Assembly (NCBI GenBank): GCA_949318235.1
Contig: OX439137.1
Location: 12,520,698 to 12,584,697 of the forward strand
DNA length: 64,000 nucleotides
Reading direction: 5' to 3'
DNA from: Ecdyonurus torrentis
Taxonomy: Eukaryota; Arthropoda; Insecta; Ephemeroptera; Heptageniidae
Positions 39,831-55,199 of this stretch are shown here, piece by piece. The position numbers were made by a program, and so were the translations under genes. Below the pieces are notes generated by a model. That model worked only from the letters and a program-made list of their open reading frames with translations, did no database searches and had not been told where the DNA came from. Position 1 is the first letter of the stretch, and every line of letters starts with the position of its first letter.

Positions 39831-39950
39831 GGTTAACTTCAGAACAGATTATAAAAATGAAAGGTTACAGCAAGATAAATATTATTCATAAAAAAAAAAA
39901 TCACATCCTGTCTATATGTAATGATTTGAAGTTATGTTTATAGTGTTCAC

Positions 39951-39952
<2 letters not shown>

Positions 39953-39983
<31 letters not shown>
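39953..39983. repeat. Poly-T tract, about 31 bases
   Basis: Uninterrupted T run. Confidence 0.9.
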
Positions 39984-39985
<2 letters not shown>

Positions 39986-40481
39986 ATTACAATTAAACAA
40001 GTATATAATATCATATGGCCAACATGTGCTTTTTAGGTTAGCAAAAACTATAATCACCGCACATGAACTTATTTAAAAATAAATATTGCGTACATTAATC
40101 TTCACTTTACAAAGAAGTAAAAATATAATAAGCAATTATTTTCTTTATATACGAATCTTATAATGATACGAATACCTGAATAAATTAAGACTATTTAATT
40201 AATTAGTGATAAAATACGATAAACTGACTTCTATATATGTCAGCTTAAAATTTGTTGAAGGTTAAAAAAGTTAAGTATATTTTGTTATACTGTATATTTG
40301 TTTAATGTAAGATAAAAGACAATTTATTAAAAATTGAGACAATTAAAAATGGGTTACGTTATAGATCTCATCATGAGGGAAATTTTTATGTCGAAAAAAC
40401 ACGATTAAAAAAATATCCTATATTTATATTTCTCACCTTACGCGATTCTAGATAATACACAGTAATGTAAATCTTCTTAAC

Positions 40482-40781
40482 TATAGGGTGTATGCATTCA
40501 TGTTAAAGTCAACGCCATATTGGATAACTCAATAACATGGGTGGTATAGGATAATAATCATTTTGCCAGTTTAAAAACACTATGCAATATTTTTGAGAGC
40601 ATTGATGCTGTAAATATGTTTAGCATTTCAAGTATATGAGAAAAATAACAATAACAAAAAATTAACCAATTTCCCATAAAGAAATTTGGCTTAAATGAAG
40701 TTTGTCCTATGCTGAGCAATGTTATTCACTACTCCAGTATGGCCTCAAAGAGCATTAAATATGATGTCATATAGACCTATA
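40482..40781 (+). mobile_element. Family B MITE copy 7, near-complete reference
   Basis: It begins TATAGGGTGTATGCATTCATG and TTAAAGTCAACGCCATATTG, continues AATATTTTTGAGAGCATTGA and TTTGTCCTATGCTGAGCAAT, and ends ATGATGTCATATAGACCTATA. The TATAGG and CCTATA ends suggest a TA or TATA target site. There is no coding sequence. Confidence 0.85.
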
Positions 40782-41037
40782 ATCTCTAGACGTGGAACGA
40801 AATACAATGTTACGTACTATATTACCATCTTCTATAATTAGAATAACTAACCATACTTCATATAAAGTAATTCAGTATCTTCATTTTAATACAGACCATA
40901 ATAATAACATATGATGACAGTGTTTTTCACATCAAAACACGCATATATAAAGATGTTTCATTAAATTCTAGTATTTCAATGTTAATCTCAAGATTAAATG
41001 ATTATAGAAAGTTCAAGTTGTTTCCCAGACATTATAT

Positions 41038-41676
41038 GACGTCACTCATGTTTGACTTAATTTAACACATTTATAAGTTTATGTAATTAAATTATTATAT
41101 ATGTTACTTTTTATATACTACACTGAATACTGTGAGAAATAAACAACTATGAAGTTTAAAATTTTTAATTAAATTTCATGCACTTCAGTTAAAATAAATT
41201 AAATTTACTAAAATACAAAATCATGTTTTCACATATTATAAAATTATTTTGACATTGATAGTGTTTGGTTTATGATTAAATTTGTCTGAGGAATTTCAAA
41301 TGTACTTTAAAAAAATTCTACACTTAAAAAAAATCTCATACACAAAAAAAAATAATAATAATAAATAAATAAATAAAGGCTGAAAACGCTAACGGTTATG
41401 ACGTCACAAAGCGTTGAAATTATAATGATAAATACGTAAATGACGTCACAAACGCACAGTATTCGGGAAGTGCATGATTGTGATTGCACCGACCAGCCTG
41501 CCTAGATGTTTCCACGGTTTCTCTAGGCTGTCATGGCGAATGCCGGGCTGTGTACTTAGGCCGTGGCCGGCCCGTGTGTGCTTTTCCATTAATTGGAAAG
41601 TCCTTACCCGTCGATAAGACAATGTCTTGACTGGGACTGGGATTGGTGTATAGCACGATTACACAATATGGCAAGC

Positions 41677-41709
<33 letters not shown>

Positions 41710-42664
41710 TAATAATAAATAAAAAATAAATAAAATAAACGTCAATAAAGTGGCAATTGCAATTCGATATTTTTGTCATAAAGTTCTAAAGTTTTTGACG
41801 TCACTGATGTTCTAAGTATCGTTAGAAGTTTAGCTCTTAAAGACGTCATCGTTAATAATTAATATAAGTTTTTCAACACCTATATTTTTAGAGTGTAGGT
41901 AGGTAATAATTCCTGTATTTATTTATAATTTAAAATTCTTTCTCAGCACTTTGTGTAATATATTATAAATTTTTATTGATCAAAGCAATAAATATGTAAT
42001 AAACGTTTAAAAAAGTGCATTATCACATACATAATAATAATAATAAATTTAAAAGAAAGTTTTATAGAACTGGTTGAGCAATTGAACTTAAATTTATGAC
42101 TCTTTAATATTGAAATACTTTGAATAATTATTATAGGTGTTGATTGTAGACCATAAAATTATACTTAACTTTTTATTAGTTTCGGAACTGATAAGTATAA
42201 TATAAAGAAAAAAAAATCAAGGTATATTTATTTATTAGCTAAATTATTATTTAAGTGCTATCCTGAATTTTTAAGATTGCAAGAAAATTAATGTGATTTT
42301 CACAAAAAGTATAATAATAATTTTACTTTGAGGACGTATTTATAGTAGAATTTTAATTCTGCCTATTATACTAATAAATTATTTTTATTGAGAGGCTAAA
42401 AGAGGTACAATTCAATATACCCACTTACATGGTCCTTTAACTTTTTTTAAAAAACAATAATCACGTGTCAGAGTATTTCATAATTTCAGTTTTATACAAT
42501 AAACATACTGTATTTATAAGTTTCAATAGAATATTATTTAAAATATTAATTAAACTATACATATTTTTACTGAATACTACGTTAAACTGTTTATTTCATC
42601 TCATATAGTATTTCTTATATTGGGTGTTTTTACGAATTGATTTTAGCTTGCGCTTTGACGTCAT
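41038..42664. promoter_or_regulatory. Cluster of CRE octamers (TGACGTCA)
   Basis: TGACGTCA occurs near 41038, 41399, 41441, 41799 and 42656, with a related GACGTCAT near 41843 and ATGACGTC near 42844. None of these lies in a recognised A, B or C element. CREB/ATF factors bind this octamer. The cluster could be an enhancer, or the remnant of an unrecognised repeat. Confidence 0.35.
41488..41735 (+). mobile_element. Retroposon 3' end with AATA-type tail
   Basis: A GC-rich body (CACCGACCAGCCTGCCTAGA, GTGGCCGGCCCGTGTGTGC, TTGACTGGGACTGGGATTGG) runs into AATAAATAAATAATAATAAT. Such a body and tail is typical of SINEs or LINE 3' ends. I see no A/B boxes clear enough to call it a tRNA-derived SINE. 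The 5' limit is uncertain. Confidence 0.5.
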
Positions 42665-44018
42665 ACGTGAGTAGAAAATAATATAAATCAGTATAGATGA
42701 AAAATTTTATTTTGTTTTACCAATTAAAAAATAGCTAAAATTGTAAACTCCCTGTATGGTTTTTATATAGGTTTAAATGAGCTATTAATGAAAATAAAAA
42801 TAATATACATAACATATTATTTTTCGTACGAAGAAGGCTAAAAATGACGTCTTTTGCTTCCTGGATCATATTTATTTGCCTATACAGTAAACATCGTGGT
42901 GCTAACGTGTAATACTTGTATATCACCAAGGATTTAATTAATTCAAAAAGAAATAATATAAAACCATATATAATAAATTCTATACTCTTGTGAGTTGCAT
43001 TACCACAATTTTTTTGTATATGCAACTGTTATTAAAAAATACCAATAAAAATTAACAACTATGCAATAAAAAAACATTGAATAATATATTTTACATTATA
43101 ATACATCACTTTTTTTTTTCAACCATTTGCGTTGCGTAACGGTCTCCTTATAGTATTATATTACAATATGAATTTGTTCCTTGCATTTTAGTAAATTTGA
43201 TATAACTGTTACAAAAAAATATTAAAATATTACTGTTTTTATATTATTTTATGCGTGCATTAGAGCGCACCAATTGTACCATTATAAAAGCTCATGTGTT
43301 TCTATTTTTTTAAATTAAATTTGTACGAGTCTACTTGTATTATATGAAATGCTTGATAAAATTATATAAAAAAAATAATAAGAATTACTAAAGCATGAAG
43401 AACTATTTTCTTATTTTAATATATAGAAAATTAAACCTTAATAATTGTGATGAAGCTGTACGTACGTACATGTATGCATAAATTATATTGTTTAAAACTG
43501 CGTATATGATACAGTTTTTCTTTTTTAAATTTTGGAATTAATTTTCATAAATTTTTAACGTATTCTGAACATGAATGAAAATAAAAATTTTACTGTGTTA
43601 GGAAAAGGGTTGTGTATTTCAAAAAAAAAAAAAAAAAAAAAAAAAAATGGTGATACTTTTATATTTTTAGTTTATAACATTTTTAATAATAAATTTTATA
43701 TTTTTATATTTCTGTTGATGTATTATATTACTACGAGTTACAATACGTCAAAAATAAAATAATAACATGGTAGTCCACGTCCTCATAATATAAAGATACA
43801 CCTTTTTTTTTTTTTTTATCATAAACTTGCAAGATGGTACCACCCGTACCACCCTATAACCTCCTTTAACTTATATAACCTCACATACCTATAATTTCTG
43901 ATACACCCATAATACCACCTGTAAATTAACAGACATTTTAAATTTCTATAAATCAAAAAGTATAAAATATCAATGTGATTATAACATTATTTATCACACA
44001 CAAATTTAGTACTTTATA
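41740..44018. other. AT-rich intronic DNA, nothing further recognised
   Basis: It contains part of the CRE cluster, a poly-A tract of about 27 bases at 43621, and low-complexity ACC-rich DNA near 43840-43925. A 96-codon minus frame at 42735-43025 shows no domain. Confidence 0.45.
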
Positions 44019-44076
44019 CGGTTAAAAATAATCACGTAAAAATTATGCTATCTCCTTTTCAGCACAATTTGTTTAA

Positions 44077-44378
44077 AGCCATACACCACATAATGTGCTT
44101 TTTAATGAATAAACATGAAATGGGATCTTCAAAACTGTTGACAATTTTTTTACCAGAATGCCACGGGAGAACGTGAAAATACTGTAAAGTATGCAATTTG
44201 AGTGACTATTCATGTTTATGATGTCAGAAACATGCAAAAACATGTTGTGCAAATTGCATAAATCGAAATTTCTGATCATTGCTACGGAGCTACTTGGGCT
44301 TTGAGACAAACTAAAGTTATTTATGTAAGTCCCATCACGTGTGATATAAATGCTTATGTTTTTCTCTGGTATATTCCT
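44077..44378 (-). mobile_element. Family C MITE copy 3, nested in family D
   Basis: It starts AGCCATACACCACAT and ends ATATTCCT, with TTAA at 44073-44076 and 44379-44382. The body carries TTCTGATCATTGCTACGGAG, ATGATGTCAGAAACATG and ATAAATGCTTATGTTTTTCT. In the host, removing the element and one TTAA restores a family D word (AATTTGTTTAATATAACAT). That proves both the boundary and the duplication. Confidence 0.88.
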
Positions 44379-44399
44379 TTAATATAACATAATTTATGC

Positions 44400-44555
44400 T
44401 ATTTATTTATTTGTCAACCAAAAACAGGCTTGCGCCCAATACATTGGCGGTACACTCAGTACAAATAATCAAAGTATTACAATTAAATTAAAAAAATAAT
44501 AATAATAATAACACACGCATGCACATATACATTAAATTTGGATTAGAAATTAGAA
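44400..44555 (-). mobile_element. Family E retroposon 3' end copy 2, nested in family D
   Basis: On the minus strand it reads GTACTGAGTGTACCGCC, GGGCGCAAGCCTGTTTTTGG and TTGACAAATAAATAAATA. The AAATA tail abuts the interrupted D element. An ATT-rich tract (about 44490-44510) lies at the other side. Confidence 0.6.
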
Positions 44556-44699
44556 AATATGTAATAACTATATTACATAAATTATAGAATAAATATTCTG
44601 TTCTACAGAATATTTATTTATATTGTTCTAATTTAGCATAATTTATGCTATAATAACATAAATGTAGCATAAATTACGTAATTTATTATTTCCATGAAT

Positions 44700-45570
44700 A
44701 ACTTATAAATAATTTAATTGAAGTATGTTTACAGCAAATAACCTACCAAATTATTTTGTCTTTGACGTCATAATATATCATGTATACATTTTACATTTTT
44801 TATTCTCTTAGGACGAAATTCAAACTCAATAATAAGCTTATTTTTCATTAAAATGTAAGATTTTATATTATAATAAATAATATTTTATCAGCTTTTATTT
44901 GATTTTAGACTCATGGGAGAATCCTATAACCTATTTAGGTTTTTAAAATTTATATTAAAATAAAATTACATTAAAAAACAAATGTTGAAATGTGTACTTT
45001 AGAAAGGTATGGAGAGAAATAAAAAAAAAGAGAGAGAAATAAAAATGTAACAGTATAAGAATGAGGAAGGTGATATGGACTAGCATTTTGGTTGACAATT
45101 GAAGAGTATAAAGAAAGTCACCTTTAGAGCTGCTAACTATATAAGATATTGTTCATATCCGCTTCCGCTTTTACATATACGTATGCGTGGTGAGCAAAAT
45201 TATTAAATTAGCAGCTTATGGAATCAAATTCCTTCACATTTAAAAACTTTACATTCTAAAACACAGGTTAAAAAAATTAAAAATGTGAAATATTAACTAA
45301 TTTATGATCATTTATATGATTTTAAAATAACATGTATTATAAAATATGATATTGTTATTGTAGAAAGAAAAAACAAAATTACTTTAATACTTATTGTCTT
45401 TTGACCTTTTTTAAGTAATGTATAATTTATTATAGTGAATTTTTAGAAAATAATTGAATCGACCGATAAAGCTATGCCTTGGTTGGATTATGTACCTTGT
45501 GGAAATTAATAAAAAAATAACAATAAATTGACTTTCTGTATTCGTCACTAACAAAATTGCAATTTGCTAG

Positions 45571-45603
<33 letters not shown>

Positions 45604-46337
45604 GCAATTATTCAACTCATATATGACCAAAATAAAATACAAACTAATGAACAAAATTTAATTAAACCACATATAAAAGCAATAAATAATAATTAAACAG
45701 AGCGTAGAGACAAACCTGAATAAACTCATTTAACACTTCAATATTTATTGTTAATAATAATAAAAAGTGAACGCGTCTTTTTTTTATAATGATTTTGTTA
45801 ATATATATATAAAAAAAGTTCATTTGGAAAGTTGACTACCTATCATCCATATATTTTATTATATTTTTTTTTCCTGTAGAATAGTAAACTACTTTCAATT
45901 TTGCCAAGAGCAATTTGATTATAAAAAGATTGTAATGTTCTAAAAGTGACAATTATAGGGTATAGGGTTGGGTCAAATGAAGATTTCTATATTATGTACC
46001 AGTATGCGTACTTTCCCGTTATATATTTTATACAACAACTAAAAATGTTGTGTTTTACTTTCATATGGCTTTCAGTGCTTTCACCCTATCTGTCATCTTC
46101 TTCTTGTTTTTTTTTTTTTTTTTTTTTTTTGTAATTAATGATAACTGTTTTTTTATTAAAGTACAATATTCTTGCGGTCTTTTAAGATTTTTTCTTTTAA
46201 TCTGTGATTCATTTAATTTTAATTAAGAAAATTTGTTCTGTATTAATTACTTTCCAATAAGAAATTTTATACTCAATAGTTGTCTTTTAAGGAAAAGAAA
46301 AAGAGAAAAAAATAAATTACAATTGTTGCTAATTATA
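44700..46337. other. AT-rich intronic DNA, nothing recognised
   Basis: One TGACGTCA lies near 44764 and poly-T tracts near 45577 and 46110. No coding or repeat family was recognised. Confidence 0.5.
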
Positions 46338-46880
46338 CACGACAGGACAAATTTATGTATAATTAAAAGCGTAGAACACCTTGGACAAAAAACTTGCGCC
46401 TAATATCCTAACATATCTGAATATCAATAATGATTTGGCTGGAGTCATTGATTTCTAATGTATTTTCCATTCACTCAATGATGCGTGCGGAAACTGACGT
46501 CACAGCTCGTTTGTTGTACGCGCGCGTTGGCCAGGCGAGCTGTGACGTCAGAGTCCGCATTTGCCATTTTGTGAATGATAAATAAATTAGAAATCAATGA
46601 CTCCAGCCAAATCAACATTGATATTTAGGTATGTTAGGATATTAAGATTGTTTTTTTAAGGTGTTCTACGCCTTTAACGCTGCATTTATGTCATTTAGCT
46701 TAACATAAATGAACTGTAATAGCATAAACAATAATGTTTCACAATGTAAAATTATTTATGCTATACTTATATTTATATGTAGCGTAGTGATTATTTAGTA
46801 CAATACAAATTGTGTTGGCAAATAAACGAATGTTGCTGAAAAAGGTCTAGAATTTACCATACCATAATTTTGTCCATGTA
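46338..46880 (-). mobile_element. Family D MITE copy 6, split by family A
   Basis: CACGACAGGACAAATTTATG at 46338 is the outer end. After the family A insertion it resumes CGCTGCATTTATGTCATTTA, then ATTATTTATGCTATACTTAT, and ends near TTTTGTCCATG. The copy is strongly diverged. Confidence 0.58.
46363..46677. mobile_element. Family A hairpin MITE copy 3, nested in family D
   Basis: TTAA at 46363-46366 and 46674-46677 flank AAGCGTAGAACACC and GGTGTTCTACGCCT. Arms share TGACGTCACAGCTCG / CGAGCTGTGACGTCA around a loop with ACGCGCGCG. The length matches the other two copies. Confidence 0.9.
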
Positions 46881-46884
46881 AAAT

Positions 46885-48560
46885 TCACTTTACACTATAA
46901 GTGGAATTTAAATGTTTTCATATTTCTTTGAAACAATAAATTCAATTCAATAAAAAAAGAAATTTTGTAATGATATTTTCATATTATTATATCGTAAAAT
47001 ATTCTATAAAAGACAATTTGTAAAAAATTACGTGAAATTTGTTTTGGTAATTGTATAACGCATAATATTTCCTTCATATTTATAACTTGAGGGGGTGATT
47101 GTAGGTAAAAAAAAAAAAAATAACATGAAATATTTTATTATTATCTGACATACCATAATACTTTCTCATTTGCATTGCATCAAAAGTATTGTACTTTCAA
47201 AAAAAAATATGTAACATATATCCTGAATCCTAAGCTATTATAATTATATTTGATTTTTTTTTTTAAGATTAATGCATTACAGGTGCAGGTCTTATAATGA
47301 GAGAATGTATTATAACATTTTAGAAATTATTATACATTTATTACTTGATCGGTCATAAAGACCTATAGTATCCGTGATTAAGATAATTCTATATCTTAGC
47401 TGGAACCATCAAAAAAAAAAAATTCATAACATACCGGTTTTTAAAAGAAAAAATTTCTGAAAAATTTTCTGCATTATAATATTTAAATGTAACTTAATAA
47501 GTATTGCATTAAATTACTGGTAATGGAAAATTAAATAATGTTTCTTTTGTTTTTACCGTTATATCTTACCGGAAAACTTCTACGTTGGACCTTTATCATA
47601 GGGTTTTTATAATTTAAAAAATAATAATAGATAACGTCTTTTTTATTATATAGGATAAAATCAGGTGCAATGCCTCGCAACCTCAATGTTTTTCAGCATA
47701 ATACAGCATTCACAATGGAAATTTAATAAAATATTTTTAGTAAGTCATAAATTAAATTATTATGATAATTATGATATAGATTGAACTGGCTTTAAGCTAG
47801 CTGATTATATGTAAATTACAAAGTTTTTTTTTTTTTTTTTTTTTTTTTTAGAAAGATTTACATTTTTGCATTGTATAGACGTAATATAGGGCTCAATATC
47901 TTTTGACAAAGCTTTTAAATTATTATTCCTGAATCAAAGCTACTTTTTTAACACGCAGCTACTTTTTTTTTTTTTTTTTTTTCTAAGCTACTTTTCAGGC
48001 AGCATTTTGTAGGATATAATACCGTAAGTAATTAGCATTTCACTGCAAATGGACTCTTCATACAAGCAATTTTTTTTTAATGAAAGTGACGTTGAGTATC
48101 AGATTTTAAATAAAAGAATAAAATAACAACTATAAATACATTATTTACTCATATATATATATAATGAAAATAATTCATAATATTTTGCGATAGAAGAGAA
48201 GGGTGTGATAATAATTAATGAATGAATAAGTTTTTTTTTTAATTATCTTTTAACTGTTTATTTTCTAATTTATGACACCTTTCATTCAAGCGATTGTAAA
48301 ACAATATTTTACTATTATCATGTTTTAAAGTAATTAAATTTAAATAATTCTGATCTTCTATAACTTTTATTATCCTTAGTCATGCGGTAAAAGAACAATT
48401 AAAAAATATTTAAACAGTATTTTCCTTGTAGTATTGTTTACAATAGCTTGTTCAACACTGGCTCTTTAAATTTTATAAACGAAAATTTAAAAGTGATGGA
48501 GTGATGGATTATATACATATTACGCATCCATTAATTTTAAATTTACGTTTTAAAGTCCTG

Positions 48561-48655
<95 letters not shown>

Positions 48656-49159
48656 TATTACCTTGATTATGGATACTATATTTAATTATTCAATTACTAA
48701 AATTTGCATTTTGGCTGAAAAAAAATCTGCATATTTTCTATACATAAAATTGGCTTTTAAATAAAATAAAAAAATAAAATTTAAAAAAGCATAAAACTAA
48801 AAAGTATACCAAAAATATAAAGATTTTTTTTTAGCACAATGACATGTTAAAAATAATTATTTAGTTATTTGTGGTAAGCATCAAAAACCATGATTATAAA
48901 AGCTTACGTGTGGTCTATTAAAATGTAATTTTAAATCTATTATAGGCATCATAACTTCTAAAAAATGTTATTAAAATTATATAATTTGTGGTACATATAT
49001 ATATATATAAAGAGAAGGTGTACATAAACGTTTATAACACTCTATTTCTTTCTGTCTATCAGAATTTTAATCACACAACACGCATAGTCCAATCAGAAAT
49101 AATAATAATAACCCCTAATAATAATAATGCGAAAAATACTCAGTTGCATCATTGATGCC
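46885..49159. other. AT-rich intronic DNA with an AT array
   Basis: Poly-T tracts lie near 47824 and 47963. No gene or repeat family was recognised. Confidence 0.5.
48565..48647. repeat. (AT)n microsatellite, about 83 bp
   Basis: Perfect AT dinucleotides. Confidence 0.95.
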
Positions 49160-49451
49160 ATATAGAGTGTATGCATTCATGTTTAAGTCGACACCATGTT
49201 GGATCACTCAATAACATGGGCTGATATAAGAAATGGCTCATTTTGCCAGTTTAAAAATACTTAGCAATATTTTTGAGAGCTACTAATGGGTTGAATTAGG
49301 GTTTCAAGTATGCAAGAAAAATGATAACGACAAAAAATTAAACGATTTCCCAAAGAAAATAGCCAAAAACGAAATTTGTCTTATGCTGTCTTTTTCATTG
49401 ATCTAGTATATAGCGTTGAAAAGCATTCAGTATGACGTCATATGGATACAA
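49160..49451 (+). mobile_element. Family B MITE copy 8
   Basis: TATAGAGTGTATGCATTCATG, AAGTCGACACCATGTTGG, AATATTTTTGAGAGC, AAATAGCCAAAAACGAAA, AGTATGACGTCATATGGATA. The word after TTATGCTG is shortened relative to other copies (GAGCAATG lost). Confidence 0.82.
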
Positions 49452-49454
49452 TTG

Positions 49455-51565
49455 CGAGGGTATGGTCCAAGACGAATCCTTTTTAGTTAGTTGGTAATGA
49501 GCTTAGACTTATTCTAGACCACAGACCCAAAACATGGCACCGTACTCCTCTAAGCTTCTAATACCAGACCTGAATACAGTTTCGACTAACTTTTATCATC
49601 TTTTATAAGACCGTAGAACTCAAGTATTATATATAAACGCTCGGTGGTAAAAAATGTGTGACATCTCAACACCACATTAGCAACGCAAACACGTACTCAC
49701 AGTCGCGTAGTACGAATACTTGAAAATTAATTTTGTTTATATTCCTATGGCTACAACACAGACAATTTATTTGCTAAGAAATAGTTATAGTAAACATGAT
49801 TGTGATGATATTTTTTATATACCATTTAAATCCATCGTGTCTTTTCTTATTATAAGAATAATATATTAGAAATTTAGAGCAGTTTTTAGGTGGTAAAATA
49901 TATTATTATGTGCTATACTACATAAGTAAACATTTATTTGCAATAAAAAAAATGAATGGATAAAATGCTCGTTTTTTTTTTTTTTTTTTTTTTTTTTTCC
50001 ACTCACTACAATTCAACAATAGAATCCTTTATTATTATTATTATTATTGAAATAATTCTGTATTTGATATTACAATTAAATAGCATAATAACTTAACCGT
50101 TAAAATACTTTTTTTTTACTTAAAGAAAAAAAAAGGCTAAATTTTGTAAAAAATAATACGTAATCTAGTTTTTCTTGTACTGATTGAAGTCTATCATTAA
50201 AAAAAAGTTGTAGGAAGCAAAAAAATAATAAAAAAAAAGTTTATTTCCTTAAGAATTTCATAACAAAAACATAGCCTAAAGATTTGTGCTATAAGAAATC
50301 TCATAAAAAAACGTTATTTTTTTTTCTTCTAGATTTTCTTTCTAAATGTGAAATTATGTATTTTTTTTTATCTATTTTTCATGATTTAAATATTCTTGTT
50401 TATACATTATTTTATCATATCATTATTTTTTATGGTGTTGATATTGGTCTATTTTTTTCTCATTTTTAAAATGCTTTCACTATAATATTATTTGAAAATT
50501 TAATATGATAAGATTGGTTTTAAAGTGTTGAGTAAACAGTTTTCAATATAATTTTATTTCGAATCTCTGTTGTATATTATATGGTAATTTATTTTATTGT
50601 CTTTTATTAGATGATATATAGTATAGTCTGTATATAGTATAAAATACGTTATTATTGGAGTTTAAACATTGATTTGTTCAACTCTAAAAACGTATTGCAT
50701 CCTAAAAAACAGTTTAAAGTATCGCAGTTTATGAACTGTTATTTTTTATATTTTCACTTTTTTTTTTAAATTGATGTATTTATATTTTAATAGATAATAA
50801 CTGAAAGTAAAATATTTTTTGTTCTATAACTCCTTATAAAGTTTATGAATATTTATGTATGTACATACTTACTCATTTCATTAAAAAATAAAACTATAAA
50901 CCAACTATAGAGAAAAAAAAAATAAAATTGTTTGACCCAAATCATAATTATAATATCTATATTTCTAGAGTTATTGTTTTTTTGCTGAATTTCTATAAAA
51001 AAAAATTAAATAAAAATTTAAAAACCACATTTTTCTTATAGAGAGTGTAAGAATTTAAACATTTTTTTCCCATGTACAGTAAACTACACTCTTCAACATG
51101 AGTATTTAGAGCACAAAGTGTGGTTAAGTTCAAATCTTACAAGCCTGTATATATATTGATATTAAAATATATTTAAAAAATGTGGTTTTAAAAAAATTAG
51201 AATACTTCAAATATTTAAACAGTGGGTAAAACCATAGTATATATACTTATACTATGGTAAAACACATGGCAGCCAGTAAAAACTATTATATATTAAAAGT
51301 CATATTATATTAAACTGCTTTTTCCCATCATTAAAATACTTCATGAAAAAACTTTAATGAATGAGAATACTATTCATATACATATATTTACAAAAAGTTT
51401 TGTTTACACTATGAAAAATGAATAAAATTAATTTTATTTACAGTTCTACTTCATTACTTTCCTTTATTTGTTTAATTTTCAATAAAGTTTTAAAAATATT
51501 ATTATATTTTAATTTGCATAAAGTTCTTATATAAAATATTCAATGAAATTTACATTTTAATTTAT
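49455..51565. other. Intronic DNA, mostly AT-rich
   Basis: About 49455-49700 is less AT-rich (ATGGTCCAAGACGAATCC, AACATGGCACCGTACTCC) with no open frame, possibly an old repeat. The rest, apart from the family F copy and a poly-T tract near 49974, is unrecognised. Confidence 0.45.
49795..49920. mobile_element. Family F repeat copy 3
   Basis: TTTATATACCATTTAAATCC, TTTTCTTATTATAAGAATAA and AGGTGGTAAAATATATTATT follow the right half of the copy at 37705. Confidence 0.55.
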
Positions 51566-51569
51566 TTAA

Positions 51570-51905
51570 AGCCATAGACCACATAAAATAACATGTGCTT
51601 TTCAATGAATAAACACGAAATAGGATCTTCAAAACTGATGATAATTTTTACCAGAATGTTTTATGTAGCCCCACGAGAGAGCGTTAAAAAACTGTAAAGT
51701 ATGCAATTTGTGTGAAAATTCATGTTTGTGACGTCAGAAACATGCAAAAATTAGTATAAAAATGTTGTGCGAGTTGCATAAATCGAATTTTCTGATCACT
51801 GCTACGGGGCAAACAACAATGGGTTTTGTGACAAACTATACTGTTATTTATGTAAATCCCATAAATTGTTTTGTGACATAAATTCTTATGTTTTTCTCTG
51901 GTCAT
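51570..51905 (-). mobile_element. Family C MITE copy 4 with TTAA duplication
   Basis: TTAA lies at 51566-51569 and 51906-51909. It begins AGCCATAGACCACATAAAA and carries GCCCCACGAGAGAGCG, GTGACGTCAGAAACATG and CTGATCACTGCTACGGGG. It ends TTTCTCTGGTCAT, having lost the last bases of the usual end. Confidence 0.85.
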
Positions 51906-51909
51906 TTAA

Positions 51910-54895
<2,986 letters not shown>

Positions 54896-54899
54896 AGAG

Positions 54900-55195
54900 A
54901 TAGACCCCTTGCACATCCTTGCGCTTTGTCGTCATGTTTGTGGTGCGTAGTGCATTGTCCAGCATAGTTGAAACATCATTTCTCCTAATTTTTCACATAA
55001 AAAGAGTTTATTTCAACTGAATGAAATTTTCTCATATTCTTCAAACTTTTAAGAGCTAAAAATAAGGCTTTAATTGAGGTTTGAAGCTACTTTTGCTATT
55101 AAAAAAATAAAAATGACGTTTTTCCTATGCTAGCCTATGTATTCCTGACCAACAAAATTGTTGCGCTCTTAAATATGAGTGCAACCGGTCTATAC
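54900..55195. mobile_element. Possible MITE with ATAGACC ends (family K)
   Basis: The left side reads ATAGACCCCTTGCAC then CAGCATAGTTG. The reverse complement of the right side reads TATAGACCGGTTGCACTC then GCTAGCATAGG. The arms correspond loosely in order. Only one copy is present. Confidence 0.4.
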
Positions 55196-55199
55196 AGTA

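Larger units (their letters stand above)
44019..44696 (+). mobile_element. Family D MITE copy 5, hosting two later insertions
   Basis: Pieces at 44019-44076 (ACGTAAAAATTATGCTATC), 44383-44399 (TAACATAATTTATGCTA) and about 44556-44696 (ATTCTGTTCTACAG through TTATTATTTCCATG) rebuild one forward D element. The first gap is a family C element and the second a family E retroposon. Confidence 0.72.
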
